A stretch of DNA of 64,000 nucleotides from Pseudopedobacter beijingensis (lineage in GTDB: Bacteria > Bacteroidota > Bacteroidia > Sphingobacteriales > Sphingobacteriaceae), in the NCBI RefSeq assembly GCF_042678145.1, contig NZ_JBHUDG010000006.1:11826-75825 (forward strand). Reading direction: 5' to 3'. Of the stretch, positions 41,751 through 50,675 are shown piece after piece (the first letter of the stretch is position 1; each line of letters opens with the position of its first letter). The position numbers were made by a program, and so were the translations under genes. Below the pieces are notes generated by a model. That model did no database searches and was not told the DNA's origin. It saw only the letters and a program-made list of their open reading frames with translations.

Positions 41751-42977
41751 ATGGATTCCCCTTCTGGAACTAAAAAAAATGTCACCTTTTTAATTTTGGT
41801 AGCTTCTCTGGGCTATTTTGTTGACATGTACGACCTGGTGCTTTTCTCGGTTATCCGGGTAGCCAGCTTAAAAAGCATTGGTGTAGCCGATGCTGATCTC
41901 CTCTCTGTAGGAGTTACACTCATTAACTCTCAAATGATAGGGATGCTTGTTGGCGGTTTACTTTGGGGTATTTGGGGCGATAAAAAAGGACGTTTACAAG
42001 TACTATTCGGTTCTATTTTAATGTACTCCATCGCCAATATTGCTAACGGATTTGTAACAGACGTTACCACTTATGCTATTATCAGGTTTATTGCCGGAGT
42101 GGGACTTGCAGGCGAACTGGGAGCAGGAATAACCTTAGTTACTGAAAGCATGAGCAAAGAAAAAAGAGGTTACGGAACCATGCTGGTTGCATCTATAGGC
42201 CTATTAGGTGCTGTAGTTGCAGGTTTAATTGGAGACAAATTTGCCTGGCAAACAGCTTATTTTATTGGTGGCGGCATGGGACTAATATTACTGGTTTTAA
42301 GAATTGGTGTATTTGAATCGGGCATGTTTCATAAAATCCAAGATAAGAAAGTAAAAAAAGGCGACTTCATGATGATTTTAGGCAACTGGAAACGTTTTAA
42401 AAAGTACCTTAACTGCACCCTTATAGCTCTACCCACCTGGTTTGTTGTGGGTATATTGGTTACTTTCGCTCCTGAATTTGGAAAAGAACTGGGCGCCACA
42501 GAGCCCTTAAGTGCCGGTAAAGGAATTATGTTTACTTATCTGGGAATTTCTTTGGGCGATGTACTTTCTGGTTTATTAAGCCAGTATTTTAAAACAAGAA
42601 AAAAAGTAGTGGCAGGTTTCCTGATAGCTACATTGGTGAGCGTACTCATTTACCTCTTCACCCAAAACATGACCACAGAAAAGTTTTATTTGATATGCGT
42701 GTTATTAGGTCTTTCTACTGGTTTTTGGGTAATATTTGTAACTATTGCCTCAGAACAGTTTGGCACTAACCTTCGGGCAACGGTAACTACTACAGTTCCA
42801 AACTTTATCAGAGGATCACTTGTTGTGGTAACATTAAGCTTCGAAGGGTTAAAAGCTCCATTGGGAATTATAAACGCAGCATTGGTTGTAGGCATTACCT
42901 GTATAACCATCGCTTTCATATCTGTTTATAACCTGGAAGAGACCTACGGGAAAGACCTTGATTATATAGAAGAATAA
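41751..42977 (+). CDS. Major facilitator superfamily transporter, metabolite:H+ symporter-like
   Basis: A 408-residue inner-membrane protein with about 11-12 helices. Helix 1 carries FVDMYDLVLFSVIR, with the Asp residues usual in sugar- or organic-acid:proton symporters. The MFS signature loop between helices 2 and 3 is GIWGDKKGRLQVLFGS. IRFIAGVGLAGELGAGITLVTE fits helix 4 of the metabolite:H+ symporter branch. The C-terminal half ends in an acidic tail (ETYGKDLDYIEE). Its stop codon directly abuts the ClC gene start, so both are translated together. The substrate is not visible; an anion or organic acid would suit the ClC neighbour. Confidence 0.88.
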   Translation: MDSPSGTKKNVTFLILVASLGYFVDMYDLVLFSVIRVASLKSIGVADADLLSVGVTLINSQMIGMLVGGLLWGIWGDKKGRLQVLFGSILMYSIANIANGFVTDVTTYAIIRFIAGVGLAGELGAGITLVTESMSKEKRGYGTMLVASIGLLGAVVAGLIGDKFAWQTAYFIGGGMGLILLVLRIGVFESGMFHKIQDKKVKKGDFMMILGNWKRFKKYLNCTLIALPTWFVVGILVTFAPEFGKELGATEPLSAGKGIMFTYLGISLGDVLSGLLSQYFKTRKKVVAGFLIATLVSVLIYLFTQNMTTEKFYLICVLLGLSTGFWVIFVTIASEQFGTNLRATVTTTVPNFIRGSLVVVTLSFEGLKAPLGIINAALVVGITCITIAFISVYNLEETYGKDLDYIEE

Positions 42978-44759
42978 ATGAAATATTTAAGACAGCATAG
43001 AATAGCCATACGGTACCTCAATCAGCATCTTTCAAGAAATCAGTTCTTGATATTATCCGGGATACTCGTTGGCCTTTCTGCTGGCACTGCGGCAGTATTT
43101 CTCAAAAGTGCGGTTCATTATATTAATCTGTTAACCGAAACACAACTCGAGATCTTCAGCTACCCCTACCTCAACTTATTCCTTCCACTTATAGGAATAT
43201 TACTGACTGTATGGGTGGTCAAAAGATTTTTAAAAGGAAAAGATGGTAAAGGAATTGCCAATATTTTACAGGATATCTCTCAGCGTTCAGGCGTAGTACC
43301 TAAATACAAAATATATTCTCAGGTAATTACAAGTGCATTAACGGTAGGTTTTGGAGGTTCTGCCGGATTAGAAAGCCCCATTGCTGTTACAGGTGCGGCA
43401 ATAGGGTCCAACTACGCCAGAACATACAGAATGACTTATCGGGAACGCATCCTTTTACTGGCATGTGGAGTAGCGTCGGGTATTGCAGCTGCATTTAATG
43501 CTCCCATAACAGGGCTCATGTTTGCTTTTGAGGTAATCCTGGTAGGGGTTGTGTTTTCAGATTTCATTCCCCTTATTATTTCCACCGTATCGGCCACCCT
43601 CTTATCTAAAATTATCCTTAACGATGATATCCTGTTTGAATTTAAAAGCCTGCGGGAATTTGATTATATCAATGTTCCTTTATACATATCACTTGGTATC
43701 TTCAGTGGACTCGTCTCGGTTTATTATTCCCGGATAACTAAAAAGATAGACTTCTTTTTTCACGATTACCTTCAATGGAACGCCTATTACAAAGCTATTT
43801 TTGGTGGACTCATCATCGCCCTGCTCTGTTTTTTATTTCCACCATTATTTGGCGAGGGCTACCAAAGTATTAAATATTTAGCATCTAACACCCCGCAGGA
43901 AATATTAAAGGGTACTTTTTTTAATTTCAGCGGCTATAATCAATGGACTATCATCCTATTTTCAGGACTCATTATCCTCACCAAAGTTTTAGCCACCTCT
44001 ATCACATTGGCAAGCGGAGGCAGCGGAGGTAATTTTGCACCATCATTGTTTACGGGTGCATTTATGGGGTTCTTTTTCTCCTCAGCGATCAACCTTTTAG
44101 GATTCAGGCAAATCCCCGTAGATAATTTCACTTTAGTAGGGATGTGTGGCATACTCAGTGGGGTAATGTATGCTCCCTTAACCGGAATTTTCCTGATTGC
44201 CGAAATCACCGGAGGGTACGACTTAATAATTCCTCTGATGATAGTAGCTACCTCATCATACATTATAGCTAAATTTTACGAACCCCATTCCATGGATGTA
44301 AAAGAGCTGATAAAAGGCAAAAAAATATTTACAGAGAACTACGATGACAACATTATTTCCCTGATTAAAATACACGAAATTATTACGAAAGATTATGTCT
44401 CTGTAACCGAAGACAGCACCTTAGCCCAATTAAGTGAACTGTTCAAAAACTCGGATCATAATATTATCGTCATAAATGATCATCATGGACAATACAAAGG
44501 TTTTATCGTTTTTGATAAAGTAAGGAAGTTATTACTAGACCATAACCTTCAGCAAGACCATATTACGGCACAGGAGCTTATTCAAAAAGACATAGAAAAG
44601 CTGGATAGCAACGCTTCAATCAATCAGATTATTGACATTTTCGACAAAACAGATATCCGATTAATTCCTATCTTCGAAGATGGAGTTTTTGAAGGCTTTG
44701 TCTCCAAAAACCTCTTGCTAACTGCTTACAGGATAAAATTAAAGTTAACACTTAACTAA
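42978..44759 (+). CDS. ClC-family chloride channel/transporter with CBS domain pair
   Basis: A 593-residue membrane protein. The ClC core (about 25-445) has the anion-binding motifs GSAGLESPIAV (with the gating Glu in place), GGSGGNFAPSLFTGAFMG and MYAPLTGIFLIAEI. A Glu in GLMFAFEVIL matches the internal proton-path Glu of the H+/Cl- exchangers, so exchanger activity is plausible. Residues about 455-590 are a CBS pair (VTKDYVSVTEDSTLAQLSELF-like units) that usually senses nucleotides. There is no gap from the MFS gene, and the stop overlaps the hemF start by one base (TAATG). Such proteins serve acid tolerance or charge balance. Confidence 0.93.
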   Translation: MKYLRQHRIAIRYLNQHLSRNQFLILSGILVGLSAGTAAVFLKSAVHYINLLTETQLEIFSYPYLNLFLPLIGILLTVWVVKRFLKGKDGKGIANILQDISQRSGVVPKYKIYSQVITSALTVGFGGSAGLESPIAVTGAAIGSNYARTYRMTYRERILLLACGVASGIAAAFNAPITGLMFAFEVILVGVVFSDFIPLIISTVSATLLSKIILNDDILFEFKSLREFDYINVPLYISLGIFSGLVSVYYSRITKKIDFFFHDYLQWNAYYKAIFGGLIIALLCFLFPPLFGEGYQSIKYLASNTPQEILKGTFFNFSGYNQWTIILFSGLIILTKVLATSITLASGGSGGNFAPSLFTGAFMGFFFSSAINLLGFRQIPVDNFTLVGMCGILSGVMYAPLTGIFLIAEITGGYDLIIPLMIVATSSYIIAKFYEPHSMDVKELIKGKKIFTENYDDNIISLIKIHEIITKDYVSVTEDSTLAQLSELFKNSDHNIIVINDHHGQYKGFIVFDKVRKLLLDHNLQQDHITAQELIQKDIEKLDSNASINQIIDIFDKTDIRLIPIFEDGVFEGFVSKNLLLTAYRIKLKLTLN

Positions 44760-45670
44760 TGCTGAAAAAAGAACAAATCGCCGAAGAATACAAAAAGATA
44801 CAATCAGAGATTACCCATGGACTCGAAAAACTGGACGGTATCTCCATCTTTGAAGAAGAAAACTGGGAAAGACCAGGTGGCGGTGGTGGCAGAACACGTG
44901 TTATCCAAAATGGAGATTTAATAGAAAAAGGAGGCGTTAACTTTTCTGCAGTACATGGTATATTACCAGAAGCTATTAAGAAAGCCTTTAAAACAGATAA
45001 AGACGAGTTTTTTGCTACCGGAGTGTCCATAGTGCTGCATCCGCATAATCCCTGGGTTCCTATCATTCACATGAACATCAGATATTTTGAAATGGATGCT
45101 AACAACGGCGAATCGTTAAGGTGGTTTGGAGGCGGCATTGATGTAACTCCGCATTATGTTATAGAAGAGGATGCTCAGTTTTTTCACCAGCATATCAAAT
45201 CAGTCTGCGATAGATCATCAGCGGAGTTTTATCCTAAATTCAAAAAATGGGCAGATGATTATTTTTTCATCAAACACCGACATGAAACCCGTGGAATAGG
45301 TGGTATATTTTACGACAGACTGACACCGCAAAACACAGGTCTGTCTTATGAAAACATTTTTGAATTTTCTAAAAACGTGGGACGGTCTTTTGTTCCAATA
45401 TACACTCATCTGGTAGAAAATAATCGGGATAAATCTATAACAGAGCAGGATAAACAATGGCAATACATTCGACGGAGTCGTTATGCAGAATTCAATCTGG
45501 TTTATGACTCGGGTACTAAATTTGGTTTAGAAACAGACGGTCGGATAGAATCTATTTTAATGAGTATGCCTCCTATGGCCTCCTGGGTATACGACTATAA
45601 ACCAGAAAACGGGAGTCTGGAAGAAAAAACGCTGAACCTTTTAAAAAAGGATATTAATTGGGTGGGATAA
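44759..45670 (+). CDS. hemF: Oxygen-dependent coproporphyrinogen III oxidase
   Basis: A 303-residue cytoplasmic enzyme (EC 1.3.3.3) that turns coproporphyrinogen III into protoporphyrinogen IX using oxygen, in haem synthesis. Family signatures include WERPGGGGGRTRVIQNG (about 37-53), EKGGVNFSAVHG, SIVLHPHNPWVPIIHMNIRYF, WFGGGIDVTPHYV, HHETRG-like RHETRGIGGIFYD, and the C-terminal RRSRYAEFNLVYDSGTKFGLETDGRIESILMSMPP. All conserved blocks are present and the length is usual. It overlaps the ClC gene by one base and ends the operon. Haem made here could supply the cbb3 oxidase encoded further right, but no common control is visible. Confidence 0.97.
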   Translation: MLKKEQIAEEYKKIQSEITHGLEKLDGISIFEEENWERPGGGGGRTRVIQNGDLIEKGGVNFSAVHGILPEAIKKAFKTDKDEFFATGVSIVLHPHNPWVPIIHMNIRYFEMDANNGESLRWFGGGIDVTPHYVIEEDAQFFHQHIKSVCDRSSAEFYPKFKKWADDYFFIKHRHETRGIGGIFYDRLTPQNTGLSYENIFEFSKNVGRSFVPIYTHLVENNRDKSITEQDKQWQYIRRSRYAEFNLVYDSGTKFGLETDGRIESILMSMPPMASWVYDYKPENGSLEEKTLNLLKKDINWVG

Positions 45671-45895
45671 TATTGAAATAGACTAAAAGATATAATAACC
45701 TATTAAACTGTAATAAAGGCAATCCATTGTTGGACACTTTTTTCTTTTAATTACACTTTTTGATCACCAATAGGTTTTACATAAAATACCTTTATTTATA
45801 TTTTTAAGTGATAAACATATTTCGAAAAGCATCCCAACAAGCAAAAAATGGAAGCCTTGCCTCAACACTGTATTCTGAAGCCAAAGAGAAAGAAA

Positions 45896-45935
45896 AGATG
45901 AGTGGCAAAACAATAAAGTTAACCACCACTCATCT
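45896..45935 (-). terminator. Intrinsic terminator downstream of the carbonic anhydrase gene
   Basis: AGATGAGTGG (45896-45905) pairs with CCACTCATCT (45926-45935), loop 20. On the minus strand TTTCTTTCTC follows. It lies 16 bases past the stop codon of the carbonic anhydrase gene. Confidence 0.82.
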
Positions 45936-45951
45936 TCTATAAAGGAATAAA

Positions 45952-46590
45952 TTATCTTACGCCCAAATCGTAAATTTCTCTGGTCTCTTCCAATATATGA
46001 TCAGAATCTATATCCAGATCAATCAGTTGGCCACTATGAATGTCAAATACCCAACCATGTACATAAGGATATCCGGTATTCAGATAAGCCTTTTGCAATG
46101 CTGCAGTTTTAATGATGTTAATACATTGTTCGCTTACGTTAAGCTCTACCAGTTTTTTATATTTCTCCTCCTCATCTGTAATCGCATTCAACGTATCTTT
46201 ATGTAATCTGTACACGTCTCTGATATTTCTGAGCCATGGATTTAAAATTCCCAAATCTTTAGCTTCCATTGCCGCTTTTACTCCTCCACAGTTGTAATGC
46301 CCGCATACAACCACATGTTTCACCTTCAAATGGCTAATGGCATACTCAATTACCGCAGCAGAGTTGATGTCATTATTAGGAACCAGATTAGCTATATTCC
46401 GGTGTACAAACATCTGCCCTGGTTCTGTACCTGTTAATTCCTCTGCACTCACTCTACTATCACTACAACCTATGTACAATATTTCTGGAGACTGCCCTTT
46501 AGATAAATGACTAAAGAAATCTTTATCTGTAGATTTTTTTGATTCTACCCATTTTTTATTGTTCTCAAAAATTTGCTTATATAGTTTCAT
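45952..46590 (-). CDS. Beta-class carbonic anhydrase
   Basis: A 212-residue cytoplasmic zinc enzyme (EC 4.2.1.1) that interconverts carbon dioxide and bicarbonate. The zinc ligands are Cys42, His98 and Cys101, with the Asp44-Arg46 dyad in GCSDSRVSAEELTG and the GHYNCGGVKAAM motif. The sequence NPWLRNIRDVYRLH is typical of the plant-type beta group. It is a clear paralogue of the enzyme at 60568-61197. It lies 20 bases after a metallo-hydrolase gene on the same strand and is followed by a terminator, so the two form a small operon. Confidence 0.94.
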   Translation of the reverse strand: MKLYKQIFENNKKWVESKKSTDKDFFSHLSKGQSPEILYIGCSDSRVSAEELTGTEPGQMFVHRNIANLVPNNDINSAAVIEYAISHLKVKHVVVCGHYNCGGVKAAMEAKDLGILNPWLRNIRDVYRLHKDTLNAITDEEEKYKKLVELNVSEQCINIIKTAALQKAYLNTGYPYVHGWVFDIHSGQLIDLDIDSDHILEETREIYDLGVR

Positions 46591-46610
46591 AATTATTTAT
46601 ATGTGTTTGT

Positions 46611-47642
46611 TTATTGCCACCATTTTATTTTGCTGCTATGATTCAGCTCAAATATTTCGCCAAGTTGGGGTAAACAGTAATTCACGTGTGTATGTTCAGC
46701 TTCGGCTACAAATCTTTCTACAGGTTCCGTCCACGTATGTTGCGCCAATGCAAATCCGCCCCAATGTACAGGCATTATATTTTTTGCATTTACCTCAATA
46801 GCCGCTCTCACAGATTCTTCCGGGTACATATGTATCTGATGCCACTGCTCATTATATTGTCCACATTCCATAAATGCAAAGTCAAAAGAACCAAATCTGG
46901 CACCTATCTCTTTAAAATGGGATCCGTAACCGCTATCGCCACTAAACCAAATCTTTTCTACATCCGTCTCCAGCACCCAGCCTCCCCAGGTTGATTTAGC
47001 TCTATCTTTTAACCCACGTCCTGAAAAATGCCGGGTGGGTGTAAAAGTAACACCTATTTTGTTAAAAATATGTTTATCCCACCAATCAAATTCTATTATT
47101 TTATTGGCGTCTATCCCCCATTTCTCCAGATGTCGGGCTACTCCTAAAGCCACATAATAACAAGAAACTTTATCTTTTAACTTTTGAATGCTGTGATAAT
47201 CCAAATGATCATAATGATCGTGAGAAAGCAAAACCAGATCAATAGAAGGTAAGCTATCAATAATTTGCAACGTATTTTCTGAAAACCTTTTGATAGGAAA
47301 TGGCGATATAGGCGCAGCATTATTCCCAAACATGGGATCTATTAAAACATTCATTCCGTTAATACGGAGCAACAATACCGAATGCCCGTACCAAACCGCT
47401 TTTATTTTTTCAGGATGACTATTAAATTGCTCCGCATCAAAAGGTATCACCTCTAATTTATGAAGCGGATATCTGCCTTCTGTAGCAAAGAATTGCTTAT
47501 AAAGCAGCTGAGGCAGCTTATTTAAACCAATTTCTAACGTGGTTGGCTCTAAGTTTTCAAAGTGTTTACCGTTCCAGTTTGCCGACCGGGCATATCTATT
47601 CAGATCAGTCTTAGATGGCTTTGCCCCAAATTGTTTAAGCAT
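46611..47642 (-). CDS. Metallo-beta-lactamase-fold hydrolase, NAPE-PLD/UlaG-like
   Basis: A 343-residue cytoplasmic protein with the binuclear metal motif SHDHYDHLDYHSI (the HxHxDH pattern), further ligands in TPTRHFSGRG and WFSGDSGYGSHF, and a final MPVHWGGFALAQHTW. The N-terminal stretch AVWYGHSVLLLRINGMNVLIDPMFG is the usual start of the lactamase_B_2 group, which includes N-acyl-phosphatidylethanolamine phospholipase D and UlaG lactonase. There is no signal peptide. The substrate is not known. It is first of a two-gene unit with a carbonic anhydrase. Confidence 0.88.
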   Translation of the reverse strand: MLKQFGAKPSKTDLNRYARSANWNGKHFENLEPTTLEIGLNKLPQLLYKQFFATEGRYPLHKLEVIPFDAEQFNSHPEKIKAVWYGHSVLLLRINGMNVLIDPMFGNNAAPISPFPIKRFSENTLQIIDSLPSIDLVLLSHDHYDHLDYHSIQKLKDKVSCYYVALGVARHLEKWGIDANKIIEFDWWDKHIFNKIGVTFTPTRHFSGRGLKDRAKSTWGGWVLETDVEKIWFSGDSGYGSHFKEIGARFGSFDFAFMECGQYNEQWHQIHMYPEESVRAAIEVNAKNIMPVHWGGFALAQHTWTEPVERFVAEAEHTHVNYCLPQLGEIFELNHSSKIKWWQ

Positions 47643-47863
47643 TCTTTGTTTGATATGTAAATTTCGGATTTGTAAAGAAACTGATTTTTGAAGAACTAAT
47701 TGTCATCTGAAGCTTAGTTTTTTGTTTCGGGGAGCCAAAACCTATCCTGTTAAGTTGCTATTTCCCGATCCTGTTGTCAATAGATTGTGCCCAGTCATCA
47801 AGCTTTTTTTTCTATTATTTTTCAGTTATTAAGATTTGTTGCCATAAATAAGAAAGAACTGTT

Positions 47864-48736
47864 TTGAACAACCTGATTTATAGATTCATTTTTTTTGTCT
47901 TGTCTTTTTTTCTCATCTCCTATCAAGCTAATGCCCAGGAAAACAGAATAACAGATTCAACTAAAGTAGATTTTCAGGTAACCGATAGCCTCAAAAACGT
48001 CCTCAATACACCATTCTTGTCTATCAAAAAAGAAAATACGTTATCAGAAACCATTACTCCTAATACCAATACAATTAGCTATTACAACAAACCCCAGGCG
48101 AGTAATCTTATTGTCCCAACCGCATTAATTTCATACGGAGTAACAGCCCAATTTGTTAAACCAATACAAAGTATAGATTATGACACCCGCAGTCTGGTCA
48201 CCGATAAGGTATCCAGAAATTACAAAATAGACAATTACACACAATATCTTCCCAGCGTTGGAATTTATGCCTTTGATCTGATGGGCTTTAAAGCTAAGCA
48301 CAGCTTTGCCGACAGAACTATATTATTAGTTACCTCTCATATCCTTATGTGTGCCACTGTTCAAACTATTAAACACAATGCACATGTTATGCGACCAGAC
48401 GGTTCTAACAATAAATCGTTTCCTTCGGGGCATACAGCTACAGCCTTTGTAGGTGCACATATTCTTTTCAAAGAATATAAAGACACTAATCCCTGGATTG
48501 GTATTGGAGGTTACCTTGTTGCTACTGCTACAGGTGCAATGCGTGTAGTAAATCAGAAACATTGGGTTAGCGATGTTGCTGCAGGTGCAGGTATCGGTAT
48601 TTTAACCGCCGAGGCTGGTTACCTGCTATTACCATCTATTCACAAGGTTTTAGGTATAAAAGAGCCGGGTAAAAGTACTATAGCACCGACTATTGTAGCC
48701 AATACATACGGATTAAAACTATCTAAATCTTTCTGA
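47864..48736 (+). CDS. PAP2-family (type 2 phosphatidic acid) phosphatase
   Basis: A 290-residue protein read from a TTG start at 47864, chosen because it gives a full signal peptide (MNNLIYRFIFFVLSFFLISY, ending QANAQ); no ATG precedes it in frame nearby. The three PAP2 motifs are complete: KHNAHVMRP (Lys170, Arg177), PSGH (187-190) and RVVNQKHWVSD (Arg227, His233, Asp237). Such enzymes dephosphorylate lipid phosphates, undecaprenyl diphosphate or lipid A at the periplasmic side. Hydrophobic helices around the motifs suggest membrane association. It converges on a response-regulator gene two bases away. Confidence 0.88.
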   Translation: MNNLIYRFIFFVLSFFLISYQANAQENRITDSTKVDFQVTDSLKNVLNTPFLSIKKENTLSETITPNTNTISYYNKPQASNLIVPTALISYGVTAQFVKPIQSIDYDTRSLVTDKVSRNYKIDNYTQYLPSVGIYAFDLMGFKAKHSFADRTILLVTSHILMCATVQTIKHNAHVMRPDGSNNKSFPSGHTATAFVGAHILFKEYKDTNPWIGIGGYLVATATGAMRVVNQKHWVSDVAAGAGIGILTAEAGYLLLPSIHKVLGIKEPGKSTIAPTIVANTYGLKLSKSF

Positions 48737-48738
48737 TA

Positions 48739-49467
48739 CTATTTACTGAACAGCTTTTTATTCACAACAATTTCAAAAAGATCATCTCTTCTATACTTAG
48801 AAAGTGGCAATTCCTGTCCTTTTACATACACCCGCCCCCCTCTCACACTTTCAATCTGTGAAAGGTTAACTAAAAAGGACTTATGTATTCTAAAAAAAGA
48901 CCCCTTAGGTAAAATTTCCTCTGCAAAAGTCATCGTTTGATGTATCATGTAGGATTTATCTTCTAAATGGATATTAACATAATTTTGTACCGATTCCAGA
49001 TACAATATATCTCTCCAAAACAACCGTACAAACCTATCTCCCTGTTTAATATAAATATCTTCATGAGCTTTATCTGATTGTTTTGATAATAACAACTGAG
49101 AATAAAAAATATCTCTGGCCTTCTGCGCCGCCTGAAAAAAGCGTTGAAATGCCATGGGTTTCAACAAATAATCTACCACATTTAACCTAAAACCTTCTAA
49201 AGCATATTCAGAATAGGCTGTGGTTATAATAACCAAGGGGGGATTCTTAAGGGATTCTAAAAACTCCAACCCGTTAAGGTTAGGCATATTGATGTCTAAA
49301 AACATCAAATCTATTTCTTGAAGTTTAAGTACTTCGGCCGCTTCTATAGCGGAGAATGAAGTATCTGCAATTTCCAAAAAATCCAACTTATCAATGTATA
49401 AACCAATTCCTTCTATAGCTCCCGGCTCATCATCAACAATTAAACAACGTAGTTTAAGCTCTTTCAT
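48739..49467 (-). CDS. LytTR-family response regulator
   Basis: A 242-residue transcription regulator with a receiver domain (about 6-120; phosphoacceptor Asp58 in MFLDINMPNLNG, acidic pair Asp12-Asp13, Lys in LLKPMAFQRF) and a C-terminal LytTR DNA-binding domain (about 140-240; RFVRLFWRDILYLESVQNYVNI, FFRIHKSFLVNLSQIESVRGG). It is encoded 18 bases after its sensor kinase. LytTR regulators bind pairs of direct repeats about two helical turns apart; targets here are unknown. Confidence 0.95.
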   Translation of the reverse strand: MKELKLRCLIVDDEPGAIEGIGLYIDKLDFLEIADTSFSAIEAAEVLKLQEIDLMFLDINMPNLNGLEFLESLKNPPLVIITTAYSEYALEGFRLNVVDYLLKPMAFQRFFQAAQKARDIFYSQLLLSKQSDKAHEDIYIKQGDRFVRLFWRDILYLESVQNYVNIHLEDKSYMIHQTMTFAEEILPKGSFFRIHKSFLVNLSQIESVRGGRVYVKGQELPLSKYRRDDLFEIVVNKKLFSK

Positions 49468-49485
49468 AACTGATTCTTTATCTCT

Positions 49486-50526
49486 TTAAATAATAACGAG
49501 ATTGGTTTTATAGACTGTATCTGTTTCCTGTACGGTAAACCTGTGTCTATCCGGATATTGTAACTCCAGACGCTTTCGTACATTTTCCAAACCTATTTTT
49601 GGACTATTATAATTATTCTCCGGACAACTCAATTTAGAGTTTTCCACTTCAAAAGCGATTTTTTCACCATCCTGTACTAACGAAATATTGATATAACCTT
49701 TCTGCGATTTAGACCTAGACACATACTTGAAAGCATTTTCTATAAATATAATCAATAAAAGTGGGGGGATCTGTACATCTGGTTTTTGTATTTCCCAGCT
49801 ACAGGTTACCTCTAAGGTATCTTCCCATCTGTACTTTTCTACCTCTATATAGTTGTTCATAAAATCCACATCATCTCTCAAACTTACCATCTCTTTATTA
49901 GTACATTGTAACTGATAACGCAATATATCAGAATACTTCAATAATAAACACGAAGCTAAGTCTGTATTTTTATGTATAAGAATGTGTATATGATTTAAAA
50001 CATTAAACATAAAATGAGGGTTTATCTGCGATTTTAAAGATTGCAACTGCATTTCTAAATGCACTTTTTGCAATTTCAGATGCTGCTCATATAACTTCAA
50101 ATGTTGGAAATAAGACTTTAGCCCGCCAAATCCTAAATTTATCAAAAAAGACAACGGTAAAAACTCAAGGACATTTGTAAATAAAGAATCTCTATCTTCT
50201 TCATCAAAAGTAGGTATAAAACCGTTATCTTCCAGATAATAAAACCCATGCTGAAGAGCTCCCAGAATTAACCCCTGTAGAATCGCCATTCCCAATAACT
50301 GTGCAACTATAAGCCCTACCTTCCCTTTTTCTATAGATTTAGGCAGTATACGATTACATAAAAAGTATGTTGTAGAAACAAGTACACTCGAAAAAGACAC
50401 CCAGGATAACAACTTAAGAATAAATAACGGGTAATCAGTATTATCGGTTATCCATATAATAGACATAATAATCACCCATAGTAAAAAGAAGACCCTATTG
50501 AATCCCTTGAGCCTGTGTTTTCTCAT
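49486..50526 (-). CDS. LytS/YehU-type sensor histidine kinase
   Basis: A 346-residue membrane kinase when started at 50526 (MRKHRLKGFN); an upstream in-frame ATG at 50601 is possible but lies close to the divergent gene's promoter. Four hydrophobic helices (about 10-135) form the sensor part, followed by a coiled segment (EQHLKLQKVHLEMQLQSLK). The His_kinase box is QINPHFMFNVLNHIHIL (phosphorylated His in NPHF), with HATPase parts IFIENAFKYV and KIGLENVRKRLEL. There is no large periplasmic sensor domain, so it probably senses a membrane or membrane-embedded signal. It is paired with the LytTR regulator 18 bases downstream. Confidence 0.92.
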   Translation of the reverse strand: MRKHRLKGFNRVFFLLWVIIMSIIWITDNTDYPLFILKLLSWVSFSSVLVSTTYFLCNRILPKSIEKGKVGLIVAQLLGMAILQGLILGALQHGFYYLEDNGFIPTFDEEDRDSLFTNVLEFLPLSFLINLGFGGLKSYFQHLKLYEQHLKLQKVHLEMQLQSLKSQINPHFMFNVLNHIHILIHKNTDLASCLLLKYSDILRYQLQCTNKEMVSLRDDVDFMNNYIEVEKYRWEDTLEVTCSWEIQKPDVQIPPLLLIIFIENAFKYVSRSKSQKGYINISLVQDGEKIAFEVENSKLSCPENNYNSPKIGLENVRKRLELQYPDRHRFTVQETDTVYKTNLVII

Positions 50527-50643
50527 AATGCGAAAATAATATATATAATGCGAATGATAAACGACGATTTTTTGAACCCAGTACTTTTTCCTTATCAACA
50601 CACACTTAAAAAAAATCTATCTCCAAACATTCAGTAATCCGCT

Positions 50644-50651
50644 TATATTTG
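50644..50651 (+). promoter_or_regulatory. -7 element of the second ABC-F gene
   Basis: TATATTTG fits the TAnnTTTG consensus and lies 24 bases before the GTG start codon. No good TTTG -33 element was seen at the usual distance. Confidence 0.5.
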
Positions 50652-50675
50652 CGCAAATTTTAATTCAGGTAAATC

